The notes: a model not told the origin generated them from the sequence alone. 64,000 bases of DNA from Lycorma delicatula (GCF_047948215.1 NC_134458.1:146149036-146213035); one strand, 5' to 3'. Numbered from the stretch's first letter, positions 1 to 12,004 are shown. A program made the numbers and translations.

Positions 1-330
1 ATAAATAGTTTTTAACATTTTTCCCGTTTTATACTACCGCTGTTAAATCAGTCTTTATGAGATTTGTTACCAAATCTCATAATGTTTGAAATAGCAGTAG
101 CTGAATAATTGATATGGTAATTTATGTTTGTAATTCTGATTATTTATTTCACGAATGATGTCGCGACGGGAAATCTAAAAACCAATTAGTGAGTCTTGTT
201 CTAACCAAACTGTTGCTCTGAAGAAATTACAATACACTGATAGTTTTTCTGAATTGAACTGGCTTTAATCTTTATTTATCATTATTATGACTGGCTGCGC
301 CGGTCTAGTCATACAATACCTTGCACAGAT
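1..330 (-). repeat. Interspersed repeat family D, copy 1
   Basis: The complement of 209-290 matches 58159-58238 closely. Both carry the words tatcagtgtattgtaatttc and ttcagagcaaca, preceded by a similar ATAAAxATTAAAGCC stretch. Both copies also carry a TTTCCCGTC word beyond the core. Neither copy has a conserved reading frame, so I treat it as a non-coding repeat of unknown class. The outer limits are not visible and the left side may run past the window edge. Confidence 0.6.
56..81. other. Perfect 11-bp hairpin
   Basis: TATGAGATTTG (56-66) and its exact reverse complement CAAATCTCATA (71-81) are separated by the four bases TTAC. It lies inside repeat family D copy 1. The family D core at 58.2 kb lies outside this hairpin, so I cannot tell whether it belongs to the family. 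Confidence 0.7.
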
Positions 331-831
331 TTTGCATTGTAATTGTACGTTTCTGCAATAGAATCATTAATGGCCTGAGTTTTATTTTTATAATAAAATA
401 ATTTCATCTTTTTATAAAACAATGTACTAAGACGATTACAAAACTTCTTTGGTAAAAGAATTTTTTAATGTTCTTAACATATTATATTAAATATAACATT
501 AGAAATTTATACTTATAAGAAGAATAAAAATACACAAACACATAAATAATTTTTTGTTATTTTTAAAATTTTACTTTAAAAAAAACATTTGTTTTGGTGT
601 GTTGTAATATAAGATTAATGCCTTAATATAAAATATTTTATCACTTTAGATGGCTATTGCTAGCTTTTAAATAGTTTTGTATATGAAGTATAAATTTTTG
701 GAAAATATTTAAACCGAAAGGAAATCTAAATTTTAACAGGTTGAGTTGATCTTTTGAAAATTGGTTTTTGATTATTATCAAAAAACAATTTTCAAAAATG
801 CATTGTAGATTATAGATCTATTTTAATAAAA
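331..831. other. AT-rich DNA, nothing recognised
   Basis: Homopolymer-rich sequence with stop codons in all frames. I see no repeat partner elsewhere in the window and no protein similarity. Confidence 0.6.
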
Positions 832-1065
832 TATTCTCTAAAATGTCTCTGAAGAAAATCTAAATTGGGTTTCCTTCGTGATATCCCCCACCCCCTTAAC
901 GAATTTTGAAAAACAAATTATATTATAATGCCCCATATATAAAAATATTTGAACCGGATTTGAAGAAAATCGGTTCGGTCAATCCTGAGAAATAAGGCCA
1001 AAAGCCAGCAAGACATACGTATGCACGTACTTGTACATACATATGTTTGTTTGGTCTAGATGAAC
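832..1065 (+). repeat. Interspersed repeat family A, copy 1
   Basis: Matches the complement of 29161-29372. Shared blocks in the same order are a tctctgaagaaaatc block, a gccccatatata/gccccaacata block, a ttgaagaaaatcggttcggt block, and a tcaatcctgagaaataaggc block followed by an alternating-purine region. No frame stays open, and divergence is roughly a quarter of the bases by eye. This looks like an old non-autonomous element or an untranslated part of one. Class unknown. Confidence 0.65.
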
Positions 1066-3581
1066 TTGTTGAACTCTAAAATTAAAATTTCACATCGCCT
1101 ACTAAGTTACTATTTCCTGAAAAAATGCCTGTAAGAAAAGAAAGAAAAACTTCGTTTATTTTTTGTTCGTTTTTCATAATAATTCTAGGTAGATGTGTAC
1201 AATTAGTAGACTGAATTTTTTTTTTAATAATTATTTTATTTAGCGCGTTTTTGTTTTATTTATAACTTTACCATTCAACCTACTAATCATCTAGATACGA
1301 TACTGTGACAGGTTTTTTGTTTTTTAGAAAGATTCTACTACTTAAATAGAAATTTGAATGTTAATGAATGATAACGTACATGCGTGTAACGACTGTATAT
1401 GCTAATCCCGATGCATTCCTGCTGAGCACATTTTTCACTTATATCTTGAAAACGATTTATTTTTCGAAAAAATCACAAGAGGCAAAATATATTACCTTTT
1501 TATTATTATTGAAATACCATCATTAACATTTGAAAATAGCGTAATCTTTTAATTTTGTCCTGCAGTGTAGCGCCCCCTTTTTGGTTAAGACAATTTAAGA
1601 CAGCCTATGTTACGTCCAGACCGAATAAATGCTACTACCCACAAAATTAGTTGTAATTGGTTGGATCTTTGAACCTACAGACGGGAACAAACAAAGATAT
1701 AACAGTTAAACATATTACCACTCCTATGTACGAGTACGTTTTCGGGTAGAAAATTTGAGGCTTTACTTGGCACAAAACGTTAATAAATAATAATAGCATC
1801 ATAGTTCATTTATCTTGAAAAGTTTGAAATTGAGGTTAAAAATTTATTTAAAAGATTGAATTATAGATAGTCGTAAATGAACAGCATTCTATTAATCTGT
1901 AAAAGATAACAAACAAAATTAACAAATTTGTCTTTGTGCTAAATATAATAAATATATACAATTCTGTCTTCATAAAAATGTTTAAAGAAAAGTCATTACA
2001 AATATGAAGTCTAAAAAACAATATATTTAATTACCGTAATAAAGGCATCCTAATTAAAAATATTATATTTTAATTAATTCTTTTTTAATAATCAATTATA
2101 ATTATTATTGTTAAATTTATCTAAATTCTTTTTATTTAAATTGTTCAATTTATTCTTTAATCCATGAGGTAATTTAGCAATTTTAATTTGATAAATTAAT
2201 GTAATAATGAAATTATTTTATACTTAATAAATTAAAAAAATATTCTTTTTTGTTCAATTAATTGTTATTTTATTCCTACTAAATAATAATTTTAAGTGGA
2301 TTGGTGAGCTGTAAATCGCTCTTTGCATGCAATATAATTTTTTTTTAATTGAAGTGTTCAACGTAACTAATAATCAATGTTTAAGTAATGGTTTTTTTTA
2401 TATATGTATATAATTTTAGTATAAATATAATATAGGTTATTTAAGTTTGTGATAAGATCAATCGGTTTTTTTATAAGATGTAAAGAAATTTCTATTCTTA
2501 TTATTATAACAACTTTTTTTCTTAAAAGTGTACTTGGATCATATTGATCCGAGCGCATATGTTTCTCCACGCGTCATTAAAGTTTAAGTAAAATTTTTCA
2601 TTTTTTTAAAAATTTAAATCTTAAATTTATTTACGATTTTAAGTTTTTCTTTGTAGTAAAATTTAAATTTATGTAAGGTAGAACTAACTGTAATGTGAAC
2701 GACTTCAGTAGATCAAAATATAATAATTTATCTTTACCGCTACTGATTATTGAAATATTGTATCTTAGATCTTATTAAACAAAGTATAGCTAGTAAAAAC
2801 ATAGTACATAAGTCTTAGATTTTAATGATTAGAGTAAATTTATGATTGTGTTCTAATTTTAAATTAATTTCTTTTTTATTATTATAATTTTTATTTTATC
2901 TTATTTTCTTAACTACTTTACATAAAGTTAACTAACTTATTTATGTACTTGTTATTTATTTAGTTAGTAAGTAAGAATATTGACGTGTCACCATATTTAT
3001 AGCAAAACAGTTAGTTAACAAAAGTTGTTTTACATTAAACCATTGGTAAAAAAAAAAATCAAAAAATCAACCGCTATACAATTCTTGCTGCTTATTTAAG
3101 TAAGTCTTCCCACACGGCAACATTCCTTAAACTAAATACAAGTTATATAGGTACTTGCCAGATTATAATCAACGATGTCTTTTTATAAATGTTAAAGTAG
3201 AAGCGAATATTTATTTATTTATATGTGATTGCAGTAATTTAATAAAATTTTATTTAATGATGTAATAAAGTTTTACATCATTAAATTAAAATTTTACAAC
3301 GTAAACTATTTTTACTATAATATTGTTTTAAACTATAATTATTATTAATGTTTTATTGTCTTATTATTATTGTCAGTTATAATTATATCAAATAATTATA
3401 ATCTCGTTAAAACGGTTTAAATCATAATGTTCCTTTGTTTATAAGAATTATACAGGAATAGGCGTTTCAATCAATTTATAAAAATTAGATCAATTAATGT
3501 ATGAATAAAAACATAATTGTAATAGTTTTTTCCTTGATGAATTAATTCACCACAAAAGCTTTGAAAAGGTTTTACATTGGG
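1066..3581. other. AT-rich DNA, nothing recognised
   Basis: Dominated by A/T runs. The longest open frame (67 codons, complement of 2367-2570) is lysine/isoleucine/tyrosine-rich low-complexity translation and is not convincing. No repeat partner was noticed. Confidence 0.55.
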
Positions 3582-3685
3582 TGGAATATGAGAATGGAAT
3601 TTTGTAACGTATGAAAAATACCATACCTGACCGGGATTCGAGCCCGGGAAGCTGTGACGCTACCATTCCTCCACGGAGATCGGCA
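3582..3685 (-). repeat. tRNA-derived SINE A, copy 1
   Basis: On the minus strand the tRNA-like head starts near 3685, with an internal promoter B box at 3634-3644 (complement reads GGCTCGAATCC). It then runs into the family-specific body seen in all SINE A copies (a word like gtatggtatttttcatacg, then acaaaattccattctcat). The A-box part is degraded. The 3' tail shared by other copies is missing, so this copy is truncated or diverged at the left. RNA polymerase III transcription is known for SINEs in general. Activity of this copy is not implied. Confidence 0.8.
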
Positions 3686-3779
3686 TGTAATAAAAATATG
3701 ACTGTTATAATTACAACATTAATATATAATAAATTGATAAACTTTATAATTTTGTTTATCCGTTAACATTTACAATCGG

Positions 3780-4545
3780 TACCTCATAGGGGACCATAAG
3801 TAAATTTGATTAATGATAATCACCTGAAGGGAGATCCCGACGAAAACCCTCATTAAAGCATACAAAATTTCAACACTTCATATAAAAGAAAAGCACTTGT
3901 ATACATGGTCCAAGTTATCTGTTTGGCCAAACTTTGTTTTCTGTTTGGTCTAAGTTTGGCTGTTCAGTATTTAAGATAGTACTAGAAATAAATCATAGGA
4001 AGAAAAAATAAAAACAATGTTATCAATACCAATTTACGAAAACAACACAATAAATAAAACAAATATTCGTCGGTATATAGATGTAATTTGTAGACTATCA
4101 AAGTGACATTCACTACATGGCAACAGTCATCCTGTGTTCCCACTCCTAGATTCCTTCTTCAGGTCACCACTCTGGTTATATCTCCTAGGTCTAGCACATG
4201 GAAACGTTTTAGCCATCTGATGTTCAGTAGATTTACTGCTAGATACTTTACGCGTTTGTCTAACTTCTATTTGTAACGCGAGCTAATGTTTTGAATCTCT
4301 TTGTAAACAGTAAGTAAATCTAGATAGTCATGAATTTCTCTTCCCCTAACAAACCACGGCGCCTCTGTTATGGTCCTCACCAATTTATTTTGGAACTTTG
4401 AATTACCTCAGTATTTCTGTTACTCTTCGTACCCCAAAGCTGGATTCCATATCCAGATAGGTTTAAAGATAACTCTGTAGAAGTTTGTTAGATAACGATA
4501 ACTGTGAGTTTCTACCCCGATAACCACTTAAGTTCCCTATACGTG
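3780..4545 (-). pseudogene. Jockey-like LINE, RT C-terminus and 3' UTR (decayed)
   Basis: Reading the complement from about 4545 down to the stop at 4159-4161 gives the end of a Jockey-clade ORF2 protein, a reverse transcriptase used for target-primed retrotransposition. Visible landmarks in order: an SQLSLSNKLL-like stretch after the RT domain, FKPIW, EAPWFVR, REIHDYLDL, EIQNISSRY, YLAVNLLN and LKRFHVLDLGD. Several frameshifts and stops break the frame. The rest, 3780-4158, behaves as the 3' UTR: the word accataagtaaatttgatta near 3795 recurs at a similar distance from the second Jockey relic (near 56002). The endonuclease, the RT catalytic YxDD region and all 5' parts are absent, so the element is a 5'-truncated dead copy. 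Family assignment rests on remembered Jockey motifs. Confidence 0.8.
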
Positions 4546-5692
4546 ATGTTTTATTGTTTAATTTTATTTAAATTAAATTGTTATTACATCAAATTTAATT
4601 AATTTCTTAGCGAAATAATTTATTATTAATATATTAATGCGACGAAAATTTGCCTTATAAAGTTAAGGAAAACTTTATATACCACATACTAATCAAATTT
4701 CCATTAATACAAATATGTGAACAAATAAAACTTCCGGTGTCACGTGGTAAACAACCCTAATTACTGTACTAAAGTACCGTATGATATACAGTAGCATATT
4801 CTGGAATAATCTATTCATATATCTTCGAATAGGTAATGAAAATGCTTTTACAGTCTGTTCCGAATGATGTATCCAAATGATTGAAGAATTTCTGTTTTCT
4901 CAAACAACGGAGAAATCTGTAATAAACACAGACGAATGATTTCAACGGATGGGATGACCAATCACACGGCTAGATAATGCATTAAAAGCGATTGTTTAAA
5001 GACCAAGTTATTTTCAGATGTACCCGCGAGATTATCGTATTTTACAGTCCGAGTTTCTCTCGTGGGATTTTTTTTTTTGAGAATTAATTAAGTATTCAGT
5101 GATCCATTTTCCATCAAACATTGAAGAATTCAAAGAAAATATTTATCATGAAATTACCCCAATTCTTATGGATATCTTACGTCATGTAATGAAAAACATA
5201 AAAACTTGACTTCAAGAATATGTAAATCAAAATTGATGGCCAGCTTCAGGATAGTTCAGAATTTTGAATTTTTAAAAAACAATTAAATGTTAATAAATAA
5301 ACTGAAAATTTGTAGTAAAAATTATATTTTTTAAAATACAAATAAGTATGAAAATTTAAAAAATATATTCAATTTATTGCCTTACCTATAATTTTAAAGC
5401 ATTTTAATAATAAATTTATGCGTTATACATATCGAAATATGTTTTGTTTAATTTAAACAGTAAATATTTAAATTGTTCTGAGAAATATCGCGTATAGTTC
5501 ATCTTTTTCTTAGTTGTTTCCTCAATAACATACTGAACTTATAGAGATACAGCCTTAGTCATACTGAAAATGATTCATCCCCACTAGCACACAATAGGCG
5601 AGAATGCACACGTTTTTAATGTTACAGCCGTTTATACATTAAGTTTTGCGGAACTACCTTTAATCCCGGAACGTGAGTGTAACGCACGCATT
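4546..5692. other. Mixed AT-rich DNA, nothing recognised
   Basis: Slightly more complex than the flanks at 4740-5060, but with stops in every frame and no similarity that I recognise. Confidence 0.5.
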
Positions 5693-5714
5693 GCGAATGA
5701 TCTTACTCATTCGC
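5693..5714. other. 8-bp perfect inverted repeat GCGAATGA/TCATTCGC
   Basis: GCGAATGA (5693-5700) and TCATTCGC (5707-5714) flank the six bases TCTTAC. The spot is more GC-rich than its surroundings. It could be a protein-binding dyad or chance. Confidence 0.5.
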
Positions 5715-5747
5715 TACTGTTTGATGAACCAATTAGAAAATGTTTCA

Positions 5748-5755
5748 TGACGTCA
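5748..5755. promoter_or_regulatory. CRE-like palindrome TGACGTCA
   Basis: An exact consensus cAMP-response element, bound by CREB/ATF bZIP proteins in animals. It sits 33 bases from the inverted repeat at 5693-5714 in a relatively complex 200-bp stretch. No gene is visible nearby, so a regulatory role is only a possibility. Confidence 0.3.
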
Positions 5756-6695
5756 CTCTATTTACCTCAGGATAGAATTAAGAAGTAAATAAGGTTCAGC
5801 CTATTTTCATGGTCAGTCGATTAACTGAAAATCACAATATTTTTTTTCTGACGATGTAATGTATTTTGCCATTTGAGTTTAAAGGTTAATAACTGCTTCA
5901 TAATAACCGTAAATACCAAGGGTGATCTTACTTTACTCCCAAGTTTCTTTTCTAGTAATTTACACAATTAAATTTCATATGACATTTCAATTTCATATGA
6001 CATTTTTTCAAATTAATAAATTAAAAAAAATTACCATTTTTTGATTCCCCACTCACGCACGTTTTTGGAGCAATGATTTTTCACGTATCTGTCATTTATT
6101 TCAATAACTTATTTTGGTTAGAAATAATTATCGATTAGGGAAAAAAAAAAAGACTAGAATTTTTTTAGGTTGTTATGAAGCGATTTATTAAATTACAAAC
6201 TAATCGGAAGAAATAAAAGCTATCGATCGACTTATATAGTCTCTTATTTAGTTCAAATTTAAACAAAAAGTAAATAAATAAAAGTTAAGTTTGACTATGT
6301 TATTCAATAATGTTGTAATAATTAAAAAGATATGTTTAATTAATTAATTCAAAACAAGCCATTAAAAATCTACATAATATATATACAAAATTGTAAATAA
6401 ATAATTCATATGTATTAATTATGATAATTAGTACAATAAAAATATATTGTGATTGGTTTTTATTTTTATGTTAGTTATAAATGTTTTAAAGAAATAAAGT
6501 TAAGAACATGTAATAAAAATTAAAGAGCATTAAAAAAAACACATCGACTTTCAAGGTAAATTGATTCCCAATATCTCAGGTAATTGTAGAGTTCACTATT
6601 CGTGTATATTCATTTTTTTTATTGCATATTAAAATAGATTTATGTTCAGTTTAAAATAATATTATACTTATTTTATTGACTTGCTTTTTAACCAA
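5756..6695. other. AT-rich DNA, nothing recognised
   Basis: Contains a short direct repeat of aatttcatatgacat near 5971-6005. No ORF or element recognised. Confidence 0.5.
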
Positions 6696-6741
6696 CAGTA
6701 TCGATACTGCATAACCAATGAATATATCGATACAATCGATA
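6696..6741. promoter_or_regulatory. Cluster of TATCGATA (DRE-like) sites
   Basis: A perfect 14-bp palindrome CAGTATCGATACTG at 6696-6709 contains TATCGATA. A second TATCGATA lies at 6725-6732 and AATCGATA at 6734-6741. TATCGATA is the core DNA replication-related element bound by DREF, and overlaps the BEAF-32 CGATA motif, in Drosophila promoters and domain borders. Whether it works here is unknown because no transcript is visible. Another TATCGATA is at 7911-7918. Confidence 0.35.
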
Positions 6742-8256
6742 AGTAAATGTATATCGAAAAAAGTATATGCACAGTTATTAAGTAAATATTTTTTCTTTCT
6801 TTCAATGTAAAATTTCATATAACTTTTGAAATGTATGTATTGAGAGAAGAGAAAAGGATTTAAATTATAATCGATATACTGAATGAAATTATCCTGTTTG
6901 TGGACATATTAGGCTTTTAGAAGGCAGTTGTTTTAATTTTAAGCTATAAAGGGAAAGTATATAAATTGATCAAACATTTTTATATCGGGTTTTTTTACGA
7001 ATTTTGATGTTTCACGACAACATAAATCAAAAAACTAAAAAAAAACAATTATTTAAATTTCCGGAAGAAGTACTACCCCTGAATTTTGATTAATATATTT
7101 GGACTGGCTAAACATAAATTCTTCGAAAATGGCTCAAAAAAAGGTTCTATATATTGATGGCATTAAATTTTGGAAAAAATTAAAAAAGGAGTAAAGTTAT
7201 TTTTCGCCGTTTTGAATTTTATACTTTTTGTATGGTAGTCGCAAAATTGGATTAATTTATAATTTCCAAAATGTTTCCTTCCAAAACCTGTATTTAATGG
7301 GGGAAAATTTTTAATAAAAATTAAACAAATTCTGAAACAAATATTTATTATGGAATTCTCTACAGTTGGTTAATTAACAAAGAACTGTTACGGGTTATAA
7401 TCTAAATGGTTAACAATATATAAGGAAATGAGATGAATGAAAATCCCTGAATGTCTTACGTCAAAGATCAGTTGAATTCTGTTTTGAGCATCATATCAAT
7501 TCTTAGTAGCAATGGTATTACGTTTCACCTTGGGTGGAGCACTCTTTCCTTCAACGTCTTTGCAAGGATATGATAGAAGATATTCTTAAAAAAAATGTGT
7601 AGAAATAAAGTTTTCAAAAATATATTACGTATGTTTTAAAATGAAATATTTCGTAAAAATATAAAGAAAATACAGAAAAAAGTAATCTGTCTCTCATCAA
7701 GGAAACACACTTAAAAGAACTTTCAAATACAATTTAAACAGAATTAGTAATAATCTCATAAATTTTAAATTTACTTTTAAAGAACGAATTTAAATTTACA
7801 GTTTTCATAAAATCGAATATGTAGGATAAAATTTCCAAAAAAAATTTCTTATGGACGTAAAATAGTGGATATATTAATTTTAGTTTCCGAAACAATTAAG
7901 ATTATAGAAGTATCGATACGAGTCATAAATCACTCACGAGAACGACTCATCTATTCTTAATAATAAAAATCATCTAAGGCCAGGCTCACTAAGGAAATAT
8001 GGAGTGAAATGATTATGTTAAGCTCATTTGAAATATCGATGATATTCAGCTTTATAAAACACACTTTCCTTATGTTCATCTAAGGGACTAATTTATAATT
8101 AACATCATTACCTTCAGGAAAAGCAAACGTGATTGCTTAATTTTGTACGTCAGATACATTATAAGCGTCAAAGCAGTGGCAAATAAAGGAGGATATTATA
8201 TTCATAATACTATTTTATAGTAAAACAGTGAATTAAATACAACGATTACAATTAAC
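6742..8256. other. AT-rich DNA, nothing recognised
   Basis: No protein similarity or repeat partner was noticed. A single isolated TATCGATA is present at 7911-7918. Confidence 0.5.
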
Positions 8257-9576
8257 GGGTGATTAAAAAAGGATTTCACAACATTAAAAGCATATTAACA
8301 TTTATTTATATAACTTATATATTCAGTTAATGTTTCATTTCCCAGAAAAACACATCAAGTTTTGACTCGTGTAGTTCATTAGTACCGGATTTGCCATCAG
8401 CGCTGTCATCCGTGTTGTTAAAAAATGGATACATTTATTGGTGCGGAACGTGCTCGCTGCGTGTTTTGGTTTCACGATTTGCAAATCATCAACTACAGTT
8501 CAACGTAATTTTCGTAGCGAGCACGGTTGGGAGCCTCCGAGTAAGCATATAATTTCTTGGCACCAAAACTTCATTCAGACTGGTGGTTCTGTTAAACGTA
8601 CAAAATCAATAGAACAACTCAAAGAAAGCTTTGCGCGTAGTCCGAAGAAATCAACTCGACGTGTGTCACGTGAGACTGATATTCCAAAAACGATTATTTG
8701 GCGCGTATTATGTAAACGATTGCATTTTAAGCCATACAAACTTACCACGGTTCAGCACATTATAGATGACGTCAAAGTTGCTCGGCTGCAATTTTGTGTG
8801 GAAGTGATGGATAGAATTGCAGTCACCGTTACATTTTTAGACAATATAATTTTTGATGAGTGTTGGTGAGTAATGAGTCAGCATTTCACATTAGTGGGAA
8901 AGTGAACACCCATAACTACCGAATATGAGGTAGCGAAAACTCTCATGAAATGTTGTAGCACATTCGTGATAGCCCTTAGTCATTATTTTTTGTCTCCTAT
9001 GCAAACAGACTGTATGGCCCGTTCTTCTGCCAGGAGGCAACCGTAAATGGTATCGTTTATCAGTATATCCTTCAAAATTTTTTAATTTGTTAGACGATGA
9101 TGCCCAAGATGGACACCATTACTCATCAGAAAGACGGAACACCTCCTCACTATCACCTAGAAGTCCGAGATTTTCTTGATACTCGATTCCCAGGTCGGTG
9201 AATCGGTCGTGATGGTTCAATTATATATATGGCCACCCTATGGAATTGGTTTTTACCCCGGTAGATTTTTTCTTGTGGGGTTTCATTAAATATCAGGTTT
9301 ATGCACCATCCTTGCCTGCTGATATTTTTGAGCTAATTTGAATTAACGTCGCAGCTGTAGAGGTTACGCCCGGACTTTCTGGCTACAGTCTGGAACGAAA
9401 TAGATTTCAGGGGAAATGTATGTTATATTACAAATAGAAACCATATCGTAACCAAGTGAATGTTGGGTGACAAACTTGATGTGTTTTGCTATGAAATGAC
9501 ACCTCAACCGAATCTGTAAGTTTTGTCAATAAATTTTTATATTGTTTTAAGGTTGTGAAGTCCTTTTTTAATCATT
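8257..9576 (+). mobile_element. Tc1/mariner-superfamily element with both TIRs (dead)
   Basis: Two 30-bp terminal inverted repeats at 8260-8289 and 9545-9574 match with two mismatches (shared core tgattaaaaaagga, then ttcacaac and ttaaaa). They bound about 1.3 kb, the normal size for a mariner-type element, and a transposase pseudogene fills the interior in the plus orientation. The expected TA target duplication is blurred because the outermost bases differ between the ends. The inverted repeats are better preserved than the frame. The element is therefore recognisable but cannot supply its own transposase. Confidence 0.88.
8425..9460 (+). pseudogene. Mariner-type transposase (DUF4817 N-terminus), disrupted
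   Basis: Cut-and-paste transposase that would bind the TIRs and excise the element. The likely native start is ATG 8425 (MDTFIGAERARCVFWFHD). A frameshift near 8480-8490 moves the protein into the frame that stays open to 8869. That frame reads STTVQRNFR, EPPSKHIISWH, FARSPKKSTRRVSRE and LHFKPYKL, the helix-turn-helix N-terminal region seen in many insect copies. About 15 codons seem missing after KRTKS. After 8869 the catalytic half continues in broken frames: FHISGKVNTHN (about 8885), a QKDGTPPHYHLEVRDF block near 9130-9175 and a VDFFLWGFIKYQVYAP block near 9255-9305 that carries the last catalytic Asp. It ends near NEIDFRGNVCYITN. Family recognition is from memory of arthropod copies; the exact DDxD subgroup is not assigned. 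Confidence 0.85.
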
Positions 9577-9578
9577 AA

Positions 9579-9602
9579 ATATATATATATATATATATAT
9601 CA
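9579..9602. repeat. (AT)n microsatellite
   Basis: A short dinucleotide run directly after the right inverted repeat of the mariner-type element. Confidence 0.9.
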
Positions 9603-11797
9603 AATTTAAATACGATATAGGAAAATAATAATAATAAGCACATCAAAAATAAATATTAATATTTCTAAAAATAGTAGAAATAATTTTTGAAAAATAATAA
9701 ACATCAAATGCAAAATATTAAGAGATATTGTCATATTCTGACCTATTATAATTAAATATAAATTGTTCAGTACGGAAAAGAAAGTTGTATTTAATGAGCT
9801 AAAAAAGAGGTAAAAAAAAACATCTGTGCAACATTTAAAAAATCTTGTTATTTTTTATTATATTTGAGAATTGAAATGTATTTAAAAAAAACTTATAGGA
9901 ATTTTGATAAATTAAGTATTAAAAGATTCCTGTTTTTCCTGCAGCCAATTTAAACTTTTAAAAATTCGTTAAATTATATTATATAAAGTTAACGGTTTAG
10001 TTGAGTTTCAGAACATAGCTTTATTTGAAACTTAAATATTTTTTTTAAATTTCCAAAAATTGTTGTTTCAATCTTAGTAAAAATAGAATTTTTTATAATT
10101 GAACTTATTAAAATATTTACGTAATCTTATAATTTCAATTAACAGTGGGATGGAGAATAGATTTTGATATAAAAGACAATTTCTAGTATAGCTGGATTAC
10201 CGTACTTCGTTGTCTTATATGAAAATTCCATTGCTTCACACTGTTTAGCAGGCGGTCTTTATTATTTATTGTATAGTTATGTGAAACGATTGTACTCTTT
10301 GAAAATTTACAATTATAACTTTAAAAAAATCATAGTATAAGTTATTTAAAGCTGCTTTTTTAAAAAACAACAGCGAATAAAATTTTTAAAACTAAATATT
10401 AAACAGCAGTACCTTTTAACGGAATTATTATTTAATGATTTTATATATCGTATTTTTATTTAATTAAATTAATCTGATGCTAAAATAAAAAAAAGTAAAA
10501 TTCTTTTAATAAGTAGGCCATAAAAAGTAAACAATAAATAAAATTGGATACAAGTTTAAAAACATGAAATACTACTTTGTTTTTTGTTTTATTTTATTAA
10601 CTACATAGAAGGGTGTTCGATTGTAAAGTATTGCGTTACTATAAAAGTAACGGTTATATAAGATAACGGTGATGAAGATAGGCTGTGCTGGCAATACATT
10701 GATTCTAATAATAACAGATACAATTATAGTAGAATTCTCTCCTTTTACTTTACGCATCATTTATGCTACATTATCTGACGTCACTAATAAAACCTCTTAG
10801 ATGAGATGAAATGGAAGGAGGAAAGAAAGAGTTTATAACATTTCCTACGGTAGAAAGACAAGTATTGAAATACAATACAGAAAACAAATTTACTCTAATT
10901 TTATTTTTTAAATTAATACTGTTGACATATCGGTGTCAGTATTTTATGTAGATCCAGGATGTATGTCTGTATGCATGCAAATTTCCGTGCACTTTCTTAT
11001 TTCACGAATCAAAAAGTTGGTAGCAAGAAAAAATGCAAAGATAAAGTAATTTTTATTTTTTTGGTAGTCGGGTTTTACTTTATTCTGTAATCTTCCATAC
11101 ATATAATAAAATGATAACTAGGGTCGTCCCAGTGCGCGCATCATGCAAAAACTGCTGGACAAATTTTGATAACGTTTTGCAGATTTATACCTTAAAGGCT
11201 TGGTCATTATCTCCAATTAGAATTATCACGATATTCTTAATTGGATTTAAGATATTAAAGAAATTCATTAAAGGAACACAAAAAAATCCTTTTACTTCAT
11301 TATATTTCTGTTACGATGGTAACAGAAAAGGATCTCAAAGTTCAGATGTACATTTTTTTTTTAAATATTTACTTGCTTTATTTTAACTCGTAATTTTTTT
11401 TCAATATTTTTTCATGTTTGTCCTCAAATCTTGCATCCTTAATTTGACATACTTCCTGACATTGCCGATTAATGAAATTTTTCACAGTTACTAAGGTTGG
11501 GTGGCAATACACCTTTGCAAACAACCCCTCGTACGGGGGTAAATTAAGGGTGCTTGTGTAAATAATTGAAAAATCTGCAAAACGGCTATGCGGGATTTTA
11601 AATCCAAATAAACCTACTAATTAAACTTTTGTAACATATAATAATAATAATTTGATAAATGAATAACTAAAAGTATAAAGCAAGTTTTTAAAAATCTTTG
11701 TAATATTATTTAATATTTTATTATAAAAGTATTATTTTATTGCAATTAAATTAAATTAGGATATTTAGCGAACTTTTATGGGTTTTGGTTTTTTATT
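9603..11797. other. AT-rich DNA, nothing firmly recognised
   Basis: The frames at complement 10572-10760 and at 11111-11386 look like chance ORFs: they have hydrophobic or mixed composition and no known motif. 11400-11600 is less AT-biased and may be an old repeat, but no second copy was seen in the window. Confidence 0.5.
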
Positions 11798-12004
11798 TTG
11801 GCTGTCGGTAATGGATTGTCAAAAGTTCAAAAAAATACGCCTTCAAGAAAGAGAAGTAACCTTTCTTATTATTTAAAGTCTTCTAAAAAAATAAGAGTAT
11901 ATCGGTCCTCTGAAACAGCTGAAGTGGCTGATTCTCTGTTAACTGCTGACCGAGAGCGCTATGCCCAGACTCGAGCTACAATAAATTTGCAATGCGGGTT
12001 GTAG
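11798..12004 (+). pseudogene. Short ORF, possible Helitron N-terminal fragment
   Basis: The frame reads 68 codons. The stretch SSETAEVADSLLTADRERYA resembles the repeated ET-PE-A-R-L-ADRER units found near the N-terminus of many arthropod Helitron Rep/helicase proteins, which drive rolling-circle transposition. I see only about one and a half such units. The rest is basic and serine-rich, and no Rep HUH motif or helicase follows. There is no good ATG: the frame is merely open. It could equally be an unrelated low-complexity ORF. Confidence is low. Confidence 0.3.
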
